From Fusobacterium necrogenes (GTDB taxonomy: Bacteria; Fusobacteriota; Fusobacteriia; Fusobacteriales; Fusobacteriaceae): DNA of 64,000 bases. The stretch is from assembly GCF_900450765.1 (NCBI RefSeq), contig NZ_UGGU01000003.1:1688854-1752853 (forward strand), written 5' to 3'. Shown in pieces: positions 57,143-64,000 of the stretch. The translations under genes were made by a program, and so were the position numbers. The notes below the pieces were generated by a model. It searched no databases. It worked only from the letters and a program-made list of their open reading frames with translations, and was not told the DNA's origin. Positions within the stretch are counted from its first letter, which is position 1. The number at the start of each line of letters is the position of its first letter.

Positions 57143-58753
57143 TTAATTATTATAATTTTTAAATCCTCCAGAGAGATTATATACATCAAATCCATAATTC
57201 AATAGTATATTTTGAGCTGCATTTCCAGTTGTCCCTTTATTACAATGAACAACTATTTTTTTATCTCTAGGTAACTCATTTAATTTTTCCCTCAATTTTT
57301 CTAAAGGAATATTTATTGCTCCTTCTATGTGAGCTGAATTATATTGACTTGCTGAACGAGTATCAATTATTAAATATTCAGAAAAATTATCCTTTAGTTC
57401 TTCTGGAGTTATTATTTTATTTCTTCCATTTATAGCATTATCTAAAATCACTCCTGTATAAGCAACAGGATCTTTAGTAGTAGAAAAAGGTGGAGCATAA
57501 GCTAAATCTATATGAAATAATTGATCCACAGTTGCTCCAAAAGTTAAAAGAGTAGCAAATACATCTAATCTCTTGTCCACTCCATTTTCTCCAACTATCT
57601 GTACTCCTAGTAATTTACCTGTTTTTCTATCTGCAATAGCTTTTATTAACATCTCTCTCGAACTTTCTAAATATTCAGTTTGATTTGGTTTTATATTATG
57701 GATAATTTCAATATCATATCCTCTAGCTTCTGCTTCCTCTTGAGATAATCCAGTTTTTCCAACTACAAGATTAAAAACTCTAAATATTGAAGTTCCCAAA
57801 ACTCCTTTAAACTCTAGATTCCCTCCTGTTAATCTATCTCCTAAGATTCTTCCCATCTTATTAGCAGTTGACCCTAAAGGTAGATATAGTTCTTCTCCAG
57901 TTATACTTGAATATGCCAAAGCACAGTCTCCAGCTGCATAAATATCTTTTATATTAGTTTCAAGATATTTATTAACTTTTATAGCTCCCTCTCTACTAAG
58001 TTCTATCCCTATTCCTTGTAAAAACTCTGTATTTGGAATCACTCCTATAGCTCCAATTATAAGCTCTGCCTCAATATCTTTTCCATTAATAGTTTTTACC
58101 CTATTTTTTTCAATAGTTTCAATAGAATCCTTTAAAATTACTTCTATCCCTTGTTTTTTTAAATATTTTTCTAATATTCTACTGATGTCTTTATCTAATT
58201 TTCCCCCTATTCTATCTCCTTGTTCTATAAGAGTAGTTTTTATTCCTCTAGAAGTAAGGTTTTCTAACATCTCTAAGCCTATAAAACCTCCTCCTATAAC
58301 AAGAGCACTTTTAGGATTATTTTTATTTATAAACGCTTTTATTCTATCTCCATCTTCAATATTTCTAACATAGAAAATATTTTCCCCTTTATACTCTAAC
58401 TCTCTTGCTCTAGCACCACTTGTAATCACTAATTTGTCATAGGTATCTAAAAATTCCTCTCCAGTAATCTCATTTTTAACTAGAATTTTTTTCTCTCCTG
58501 CAATTACTTTTTCAACTTTATGAACTGTAAAAATATCTACATTAAACCTATCCTTAAACCATTTTACATCTCTAGGAGTTAAATTTTTTCTCGATATATA
58601 ATCCTCTCCTACATAATAGGGTATTCCACATCCAGAGTAACTTATATCTCTTCCTGCTGTATAACAAACTATCTCCACTTCTTCAATATTTCTTCTAGCT
58701 TTTGCTATTACAGAAGTTCCTGCTGCAACAGCTCCAATAACTACTATTTTCAT
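57143..58753 (-). CDS. CoA-disulfide reductase with C-terminal rhodanese domain
   Basis: A 536-residue FAD enzyme. The N-terminal FAD motif GAVAAGTSVIAKARR is followed by the active-site Cys42 (SYSGCGIPYYVG) and a NAD(P)H-binding VIGGGFIGLEMLENL. The C-terminal rhodanese domain (from about 440) has Cys504 in VVHCNKGTTGNAA. Such CoADR-rhodanese proteins reduce CoA disulfides, persulfides or polysulfides. It is last in the ArsR-thioredoxin-permease run, 12 bases after the permease gene. Confidence 0.88.
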   Translation of the reverse strand: MKIVVIGAVAAGTSVIAKARRNIEEVEIVCYTAGRDISYSGCGIPYYVGEDYISRKNLTPRDVKWFKDRFNVDIFTVHKVEKVIAGEKKILVKNEITGEEFLDTYDKLVITSGARARELEYKGENIFYVRNIEDGDRIKAFINKNNPKSALVIGGGFIGLEMLENLTSRGIKTTLIEQGDRIGGKLDKDISRILEKYLKKQGIEVILKDSIETIEKNRVKTINGKDIEAELIIGAIGVIPNTEFLQGIGIELSREGAIKVNKYLETNIKDIYAAGDCALAYSSITGEELYLPLGSTANKMGRILGDRLTGGNLEFKGVLGTSIFRVFNLVVGKTGLSQEEAEARGYDIEIIHNIKPNQTEYLESSREMLIKAIADRKTGKLLGVQIVGENGVDKRLDVFATLLTFGATVDQLFHIDLAYAPPFSTTKDPVAYTGVILDNAINGRNKIITPEELKDNFSEYLIIDTRSASQYNSAHIEGAINIPLEKLREKLNELPRDKKIVVHCNKGTTGNAAQNILLNYGFDVYNLSGGFKNYNN

Positions 58754-58765
58754 ATATCTCCCTCA

Positions 58766-59779
58766 CTATATTATAAATTGCTGGATAGCATTAAAAAAGT
58801 ATCCCACTATAATTATTCCCACAGTACAAATTCCTATAAATACCTTTAATAATTTAGGTTTTATAGCCTTACGTAACATTACTAAAGATGGAAGTGATAA
58901 AGTTGTAACAGCCATCATAAAAGCTAAAATACTTCCTAAATTTGCTCCCTTTGCAAATAATGCTTCAGCTATAGGTATAGTTCCAAAAATATCAGCATAA
59001 ATAGGAATTCCTATTAAAGTAGCTAAAATTACACCAAAGGGATTTTTACTTCCTAATATTCCTACAATCCATCTCTCTGGTATCCAGTTATGAATAGCAG
59101 CTCCTATTCCAACTCCAACAATTATATATGGAAAAACCTTCTTAAAAGTTTCCATCATCTGTTGTTTTGCATATCTTATTCTATCTCCTACACTTAATTC
59201 TGGAATATCTAAATCTATACTTCCAACACTTTTAGCATTACGAATAAAATCCTCTATCTCATCTTCTAATTTTAATTTCTCTATTATTGTACCACCAATT
59301 ACAGCAATTATAAGTCCTAATACTACATACCATACAGCAATTTTTATTCCAAATATACTCATTAACAATAATAAAGAACCTAAATCTACCATAGGAGAAG
59401 ATATAAGAAAAGAAAAAGTTACTCCTAAAGGTAATCCTGCTGAAGAAAAACCTATAAATAGAGGAATAGATGAACAACTGCAAAAAGGAGTTACAGTTCC
59501 TAACAGTGCTCCTACTATATTTGCCCATATTCCATGAAATCTTCCTAAAATCTTCTTACTTCTTTCTGGTGGAAAATAACTTTGAATATAACTGATAAAA
59601 AATATTAAGGAACAAAGTAGTATTGTTATCTTGATTACATCATAAAAAAAGAATTGAACTCCACCAAATAGATGTGTATCTCTTCCCATTCCAAATTTTA
59701 CTAATATATCTCCAACTAATAGATTTAACCATTTCATTCCTAGAATTTGATTTTGTATAAAACTCCATATTGTTCCCAT
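58766..59779 (-). CDS. ArsP/UPF0718-type permease
   Basis: A 337-residue membrane protein with eight or so helices. The signature VTPFCSCSSIPLFIGFSSAGLPLG with the CSCS motif is typical of the permease family that includes ArsP, an exporter of trivalent organoarsenicals; related members associate with thioredoxin-like proteins and ArsR. An ATCGATATATATCAAT dyad (59802-59817) lies just upstream. Substrate could be arsenic or another soft metal(loid). It is followed by the CoA-disulfide reductase gene. Confidence 0.8.
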   Translation of the reverse strand: MGTIWSFIQNQILGMKWLNLLVGDILVKFGMGRDTHLFGGVQFFFYDVIKITILLCSLIFFISYIQSYFPPERSKKILGRFHGIWANIVGALLGTVTPFCSCSSIPLFIGFSSAGLPLGVTFSFLISSPMVDLGSLLLLMSIFGIKIAVWYVVLGLIIAVIGGTIIEKLKLEDEIEDFIRNAKSVGSIDLDIPELSVGDRIRYAKQQMMETFKKVFPYIIVGVGIGAAIHNWIPERWIVGILGSKNPFGVILATLIGIPIYADIFGTIPIAEALFAKGANLGSILAFMMAVTTLSLPSLVMLRKAIKPKLLKVFIGICTVGIIIVGYFFNAIQQFII

Positions 59780-59801
59780 TTTTTTACTTTCACTCCTTTA
59801 T

Positions 59802-59817
59802 ATCGATATATATCAAT
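59802..59817. promoter_or_regulatory. candidate ArsR operator before the permease gene
   Basis: The dyad ATCGATATATATCAAT lies directly before the permease ribosome-binding site. ATTGAT/ATCGAT-type half-sites recur before the thioredoxin-like gene (60273-60296) and arsR (60594-60646). Confidence 0.5.
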
Positions 59818-59829
59818 CTATCTTTCTAA

Positions 59830-59878
59830 TAAAAAGGGATGTTACAATTTAAAAATTAAAGTAATTATAACAACCCCT
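59830..59878 (-). terminator. terminator between thioredoxin-like and permease genes
   Basis: AGGGGTTGTTATAATT pairs with AATTGTAACATCCCT (G-U pairs included), followed by TTTTTATT. It partly separates the permease gene from arsR-trx. Confidence 0.75.
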
Positions 59879-59887
59879 AAATTTTAT

Positions 59888-60250
59888 TTATAATTTTTTT
59901 AATAATTCTTTGATTTCATCTTTTGACAGAACTTTTCCATAAGAAACTACTTTTCCATCTACCCATAATCCAGGAGTAGACATAATTCCATATGTTGCTA
60001 TCTCTGCAAAGTCTGTAACATGCGTTAATTTTACATCTAATCCTAATTCATTTACTGCTTCTAAAGTATTCTTTTCTAGAGTATGACAGTTTTTACATCC
60101 TGGTCCTAAAACTCTAATCTCCATTTTGCTTACCTCATTTGTTCCTTCACAAGAACAACTTGTTTCTTGAACTTTAGGCTCCTCTTTTACCTCTGTTCCA
60201 CAAGAACATCCACACTCTTTCTTCCCAAATAACTTATCAAATATACTCAT
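59888..60250 (-). CDS. small thioredoxin-like redox-active disulfide protein with Cys-rich N terminus
   Basis: A 120-residue cytosolic protein. The C-terminal 77 residues are a glutaredoxin/thioredoxin-like domain with CKNC (Cys52 and Cys55 in GPGCKNCHTLEK) and STPGLWVDGKVV. The N terminus has CGCSCG (13-18) and CSCEG (32-36), which could bind metal or accept electrons. Proteins of this kind occur beside ArsP-like permeases and ArsR. It lies 60 bases after arsR. Confidence 0.82.
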   Translation of the reverse strand: MSIFDKLFGKKECGCSCGTEVKEEPKVQETSCSCEGTNEVSKMEIRVLGPGCKNCHTLEKNTLEAVNELGLDVKLTHVTDFAEIATYGIMSTPGLWVDGKVVSYGKVLSKDEIKELLKKL

Positions 60251-60310
60251 CTTTATACCTCCATTTTAATATCTATATATTTAAATTTATCAATATATTT
60301 TTTAAAATTT

Positions 60311-60580
60311 TTATATCATACTGTCAATAATACTTTTTACATCTTCTAATTTTTCTTTATTAATTGAATAGTGAGTCCACTTGCCATATTTTACACTATT
60401 TACAATTCCAGAATCACAAAGTATTTTCATATGATGAGAAAGTGTAGGTTGGCCTATATTTAACTGTTCTAAAAGTTTACAAGCACATTGTTCTCCCCCT
60501 TTTAATATTTCTAAAATCATTAATCTATTAGGATCACAAAAAGCTTTAAATATCTTAGCGGCTTCCTCAAATTTATTCAT
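60311..60580 (-). CDS. arsR: ArsR-family metalloregulatory repressor
   Basis: An 89-residue winged-helix repressor. GEQCACKLLEQL carries Cys32 and Cys34, matching the CxC As(III)/Sb(III) site of ArsR (ELCVCDL in E. coli), with a further Cys15. The recognition region is QPTLSHHMKILCDSGIV. AAGGAG precedes the ATG. It leads the run arsR-trx-permease-CoADR; a dyad over its own promoter suggests autorepression. Confidence 0.88.
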   Translation of the reverse strand: MNKFEEAAKIFKAFCDPNRLMILEILKGGEQCACKLLEQLNIGQPTLSHHMKILCDSGIVNSVKYGKWTHYSINKEKLEDVKSIIDSMI

Positions 60581-60615
60581 CTTTATCTCCTTTTCATATC
60601 GATAATTATAAATCT

Positions 60616-60645
60616 ATTATATGTCAACACATTGATATTTGTCAA
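60616..60645 (-). promoter_or_regulatory. arsR promoter with dyad
   Basis: TTGACA (60645-60640), an 18-base spacer and TATAAT (60621-60616). The imperfect dyad ATTGATATTTGTCAAT (60631-60646) covers the -35 box and part of the spacer, a suitable repressor site. Confidence 0.65.
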
Positions 60646-60654
60646 TATATTTAA

Positions 60655-60686
60655 AATAAAAAAGGTGGCAAAAGCCACCCTTTTTT
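60655..60686 (-). terminator. intrinsic terminator of pgk
   Basis: GGTGGC-TTTT-GCCACC hairpin with A/T flanks followed by TTTTTTATTTT on the minus strand. It lies 15 bases after the pgk stop. Confidence 0.92.
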
Positions 60687-60700
60687 ATTACATAGTTAAA

Positions 60701-61900
60701 TTATTTATCAGAAATAGATTCTACTCCTGGTAATACTTTTCCTTCTAAGTACTCTAATGAAGCTCCTCCACCAGTAGAGATATGAGTGAATTTGTCAGCA
60801 TATCCTAAGCTTATTGCAGCAGCAGCTGAATCTCCTCCTCCGATGATAGTTGTAGCTCCTGTTAAGTTAGCTATAGCTTCACAAACTCCGATAGTTCCTT
60901 TTGCGAAGTTAGGCATTTCAAATACTCCCATTGGTCCATTCCATACAACAGTTTTTGCTCCAGCAATCTCTTTAGCAAATAACTCTACAGTTCCTTGTCC
61001 AACGTCTAATCCCATTTGGTCAGCTGGAATTTCATCAACTGATACAGTTATATGAGCTGCATCGTTGTTAAATTCTTTAGCTACTACTGTATCTATTGGA
61101 AGAACTAATTTTCCATTAGCTTTAGCTAATAATTCTTTTGCTAATTCTATTTTATCTTCTTCAACTAATGAAGTTCCTATATTTTTTCCTAAAGCTCTTA
61201 GGAATGTGAACATCATTGCTCCCCCTACTAGAACTTTATCAGCTTTTACTAAAAGATTTTCAATAACTCCTATTTTATCAGATACTTTAGCTCCTCCTAA
61301 GATAGCAACTAGAGGTCTCTCAGGATTATCTACCGCTCCTCCTATGAATTTAATCTCTTTTTCCATTAAGAATCCTGCAGCAGTTTTTCCTTCTCCTATA
61401 TTAGCAGCTATTCCAACATTTGAAGCATGAGCTCTGTGAGCTGTTCCAAACGCGTCGTTTACGAATAGATCTCCTAAAGATGCCCAGTATTTTCCTAATT
61501 CAGGATCATTTTTAGATTCTTTTTTACCATCAAGATCTTCGAATCTTGTATTTTCGAACATCATGATTTCTCCATTTTTTAATTCAGCTACAGCCGCTTC
61601 TAATTCTGTTCCTCTTGTAGCTGGAACAAATTTAACTGATTGCCCTAATAATTCAGCTAATCTTTCAGCAACTGGTCTTAAAGATTTTTTAGCTAAATCT
61701 TCTTCAGTTTTTACTTTTCCTAAGTGAGAGAAAGCTATTACTCTTCCACCATTTTCTAATACATATTTTATAGTAGGTAAAGCAGCAACTATTCTATTTT
61801 CATCTGTTATTTTTCCATCTTTCATAGGTACGTTAAAGTCAACTCTCATTAATACTTTTTGTCCTTTAACGTTTAAATCTGTAACTATTTTTTTAGCCAT
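60701..61900 (-). CDS. pgk: phosphoglycerate kinase
   Basis: Glycolytic enzyme making ATP and 3-phosphoglycerate. The 399-residue protein has [19 protein letters not shown] at the N terminus, SHLGK, the [16 protein letters not shown] hinge region and the nucleotide motif [10 protein letters not shown] with [13 protein letters not shown]. It follows gap, from which it is separated by a terminator-like hairpin, a common glycolytic pair. Confidence 0.97.
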   Translation of the reverse strand: MAKKIVTDLNVKGQKVLMRVDFNVPMKDGKITDENRIVAALPTIKYVLENGGRVIAFSHLGKVKTEEDLAKKSLRPVAERLAELLGQSVKFVPATRGTELEAAVAELKNGEIMMFENTRFEDLDGKKESKNDPELGKYWASLGDLFVNDAFGTAHRAHASNVGIAANIGEGKTAAGFLMEKEIKFIGGAVDNPERPLVAILGGAKVSDKIGVIENLLVKADKVLVGGAMMFTFLRALGKNIGTSLVEEDKIELAKELLAKANGKLVLPIDTVVAKEFNNDAAHITVSVDEIPADQMGLDVGQGTVELFAKEIAGAKTVVWNGPMGVFEMPNFAKGTIGVCEAIANLTGATTIIGGGDSAAAAISLGYADKFTHISTGGGASLEYLEGKVLPGVESISDK

Positions 61901-61928
61901 TTAGATTGCCTCCCGTTAATATCTTTTC

Positions 61929-61961
61929 TTAAAAATAGCGGAACCTAAAAGTTCCGCTATT
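61929..61961 (-). terminator. hairpin between gap and pgk
   Basis: AATAGCGGAAC pairs perfectly over 11 bases with GTTCCGCTATT, then TTTAAG. A strong stem with a short T-run; may be a partial terminator setting gap above pgk expression. Confidence 0.75.
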
Positions 61962-61995
61962 CTATTTCTATTTAGTTAATCTCAAATTCAGGTAA

Positions 61996-63003
61996 TTATT
62001 TAGATAATTCTACGAATTTTTTAAGAGTTCTGATTAATTGAGAAGTATAAGACATTTCATTGTCATACCAAGCAACAGTTTTAACTAATTGTTTGTCTCC
62101 TACTGTCATAACTCTTGTTTGAGTAGCATCAAATAATGATCCATAGTTGATTCCGATGATATCAGATGACACTAACTCTTCTTCTGTATATCCAAATGAC
62201 TCGTTTGAAGCAGCTTTCATAGCAGCATTGATTTCTTCTACAGTTACTGGTTTAGCTAAAACTGATACTAGCTCAGTTATTGATCCAGTTATTACAGGAA
62301 CTCTTTGAGCAGCTCCATCTAATTTTCCTTTTAATGAAGGGATTACTAATCCAATAGCTTTTGCAGCTCCAGTTGTGTTAGGAACGATGTTAGCAGCAGC
62401 AGCTCTAGCTCTTCTTAAGTCTCCTTTTCTGTGTGGACCATCTAATGTGTTTTGGTCGTTTGTATAAGCGTGGATAGTTGTCATTAATCCTTCTACGATT
62501 CCGAAATTATCCTCTAAAACTTTAGCCATAGGTGCTAAACAGTTAGTTGTACAAGAAGCTCCTGATATAACTGTTTCAGTTCCATCTAATATATCGTGGT
62601 TTACGTTGTAAACTACAGTTTTAAGGTCTCCAGTTGCTGGCGCAGAAATAACTACTTTTTTAGCTCCAGCTTTGATATGATCTTCTGCTTTTTCCTTTTT
62701 AGTAAAGAATCCTGTACACTCAAGAACAACGTCTACTCCTAGTTCTCCCCATGGTAACTCTTTTGGATCAGCCTTTGCATAAGTTTTGATTTCTTTTCCA
62801 TTTACTACAAAAGCATTTTCTTTAACTTCGATTGTTCCATCAAATCTTCCTTGAGCTGAGTCATATTTAAATAAGTGTGCTAGCATGTGAGCATCTGTTA
62901 AGTCGTTGATTGCTACTACATCAAACTCTGGATTTTCTACCATTAATCTCAATGCTAATCTTCCAATTCTTCCGAATCCGTTAATTGCTACTTTAACTGC
63001 CAT
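61996..63003 (-). CDS. gap: glyceraldehyde-3-phosphate dehydrogenase
   Basis: NAD-dependent glycolytic dehydrogenase. The 335-residue protein has GFGRIGRL (NAD motif), the catalytic Cys151 in [12 protein letters not shown], His178 and [17 protein letters not shown] near the C terminus. Asp33-Leu following the NAD-binding strand favours NAD over NADP. GGAGG precedes the ATG, with a consensus promoter upstream. Confidence 0.97.
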   Translation of the reverse strand: MAVKVAINGFGRIGRLALRLMVENPEFDVVAINDLTDAHMLAHLFKYDSAQGRFDGTIEVKENAFVVNGKEIKTYAKADPKELPWGELGVDVVLECTGFFTKKEKAEDHIKAGAKKVVISAPATGDLKTVVYNVNHDILDGTETVISGASCTTNCLAPMAKVLEDNFGIVEGLMTTIHAYTNDQNTLDGPHRKGDLRRARAAAANIVPNTTGAAKAIGLVIPSLKGKLDGAAQRVPVITGSITELVSVLAKPVTVEEINAAMKAASNESFGYTEEELVSSDIIGINYGSLFDATQTRVMTVGDKQLVKTVAWYDNEMSYTSQLIRTLKKFVELSK

Positions 63004-63070
63004 TTCTGTTCCTCCTAAATTTTGTTTAAACTATATAAATTTGTTTTATTTTGCTATTTTCTATGTGAAT

Positions 63071-63099
63071 AGTATATAATACCTTCCACTCTTTGTCAA
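63071..63099 (-). promoter_or_regulatory. consensus promoter of gap-pgk
   Basis: TTGACA (63099-63094), a 17-base spacer and TATACT (63076-63071). A 60-base leader follows. Confidence 0.87.
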
Positions 63100-63218
63100 T
63101 TAAGTCTTTTTTAATAATTCTATTAGAGTTAAATTTTATCTTTTTACGATTATTTTTTAATCAGTTGTATTCTAATATTTCAGATAGACACACTGTATTT
63201 TCTTCATATCGAAGAATA

Positions 63219-64000
63219 CTATATTCCTAATATTTTTTTCATATCATCAGGCAATTCCACTTCTACACTTTTTAATTCTCCAGTTTCAACATCTGAAAAC
63301 TCTGTTTTATAAGAATGTAGCATCTGTCTATCTATCCTTTTGTCAATCCCACCATAGAGCTCATCCCCCAACAATGGATGTCCTTCTAATGCCATATGTG
63401 CTCTTATCTGATGAGTTCTTCCAGTCAGTAATTCTGCCTCTATAAGAGTTAAATTTTTATCTGGAAATCTTTTTAATACTTTGATCTTAGTTTGAGCACT
63501 CTGACCTCCATCTTTTGGTCGCAACTCTATTCTTCTGAGCTCATTACCTACTTTTCCAATAGGTTTATCTATTAAAAACTCATCTTTTTCTACAATTCCT
63601 AATACTATTGCTTGATAAAATTTATTTACTACTCCTTTTTCTTGAAGATAAGATTGAGCATAAGCATTCTTAGTAACTATTATTATACCAGAAGTATTCA
63701 TATCAAGTCTATTATAAAATCTTGGAACCATAACTTTACCTGTTGTTTGTAAAAAATAGTTCACCACTCCGTTAGCTAAAGTTTTATCTACCTTTTTTTG
63801 AGTTGGATGGACTATTATATACGGGTCTTTATTTATCAAAAGTAGATTCTTATCTTCATAGACAACTTTTATAGGAATGTCCATTGGTTTTATTCCAGTT
63901 TCCTTCTCTTTTTCTCTTATATGGAGCCTATTTAACTTTCTCACTTTTTTACTATTATTTTTTACTCTTTTTCCATTTAAATATATCTCTAGATTTCTTA
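63219..64000 (-). CDS. RluA-family pseudouridine synthase, 5' end beyond the window
   Basis: The reading frame stays open to the window edge, and the upstream codons give LEIYLNGKRVKNN, which resembles an RNA-binding S4-like start, so the true start lies outside. The catalytic motif is NRLDMNTSGIIIV with the key Asp; the C-terminal part has LTGRTHQIRAHMALEGHPLLGDELYGG. It modifies rRNA or tRNA uridines; the precise target is unknown. A GTG at 63944 is a possible but unlikely internal start. Confidence 0.85.
   Translation of the reverse strand, partial: RNLEIYLNGKRVKNNSKKVRKLNRLHIREKEKETGIKPMDIPIKVVYEDKNLLLINKDPYIIVHPTQKKVDKTLANGVVNYFLQTTGKVMVPRFYNRLDMNTSGIIIVTKNAYAQSYLQEKGVVNKFYQAIVLGIVEKDEFLIDKPIGKVGNELRRIELRPKDGGQSAQTKIKVLKRFPDKNLTLIEAELLTGRTHQIRAHMALEGHPLLGDELYGGIDKRIDRQMLHSYKTEFSDVETGELKSVEVELPDDMKKILGI

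Noticed and set aside
63199-63216. Hairpin TTCTTC/GAAGAA after the pseudouridine synthase gene as a terminator
   Set aside because: No T-run follows on the minus strand, and the stem is short.

Overview
The window is about 30% GC, and its gene content points to the phylum Fusobacteriota, most likely a Fusobacterium. Clostridia-like housekeeping genes (yvcK, mrnC, mutS2, a complete S10-spc order) sit beside Gram-negative traits: small outer-membrane beta-barrels, gmhB for heptose synthesis, and a PapD-like periplasmic protein. I did not assign a species. Nearly every gene is on the minus strand; the plus-strand exceptions are rpmB, two MATE exporters and a queuosine-precursor transporter.

Layout. 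1-13.5 kb: the S10-spc-alpha ribosomal protein cluster, rpsJ to rpsM, with secY, adk, map and infA embedded. 13.5-16.1 kb: an FNT-type anion channel and tuf, preceded by tRNA-Thr, tRNA-Glu and tRNA-Tyr under a consensus promoter. 16.2-20.7 kb: a radical SAM protein, yvcK, a lone sialic acid lyase with its own operator, and small exported proteins. 21.1-21.5 kb: tRNA-Val-Asp-Phe-Cys. 21.6-30.7 kb: a long operon mutS2-ispD-nitrilase-membrane protein-cysS-mrnC-mreB-holB. 30.8-35.2 kb: rpmB, a MerR regulator divergent from a MATE pump, a lipoprotein and two tandem outer-membrane barrels. 35.5-36.0 kb: rpsF-rpsR. 36.1-47.2 kb: a dcw cluster murF-mraY-murD-murG-murC-murB-ddl-ftsQ-ftsA-ftsZ. 47.3-52.8 kb: gmhB and a 16S-23S-5S rRNA operon. 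53.2-55.5 kb: a MATE gene behind a leader that ends in an intrinsic terminator (candidate guanidine-IV riboswitch), then a queuosine-precursor transporter behind a preQ1-I riboswitch. 55.8-60.6 kb: a CofE-like protein, a CoA-disulfide reductase-rhodanese fusion, an ArsP-like permease, a small thioredoxin-like protein and an ArsR repressor. 60.7-64 kb: pgk, gap and a 5'-truncated RluA-type pseudouridine synthase.

Most of the window is translation, cell wall and division. Control is visible in the sequence: sigma-70-type promoters with 17-base spacers, a 19-base-spacer MerR promoter, an inverted-repeat operator over the nanA start site, repeated ATTGAT/ATCGAT dyads in the ArsR cluster, two leader attenuators and many intrinsic terminators.

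The least explained signal is an intergenic element present twice (27490-27656 and 55549-55836). Both copies share a core of about 60 bases, yet each has long flanking arms that are complementary to each other and unrelated in sequence between the copies. I cannot match it to a described element.
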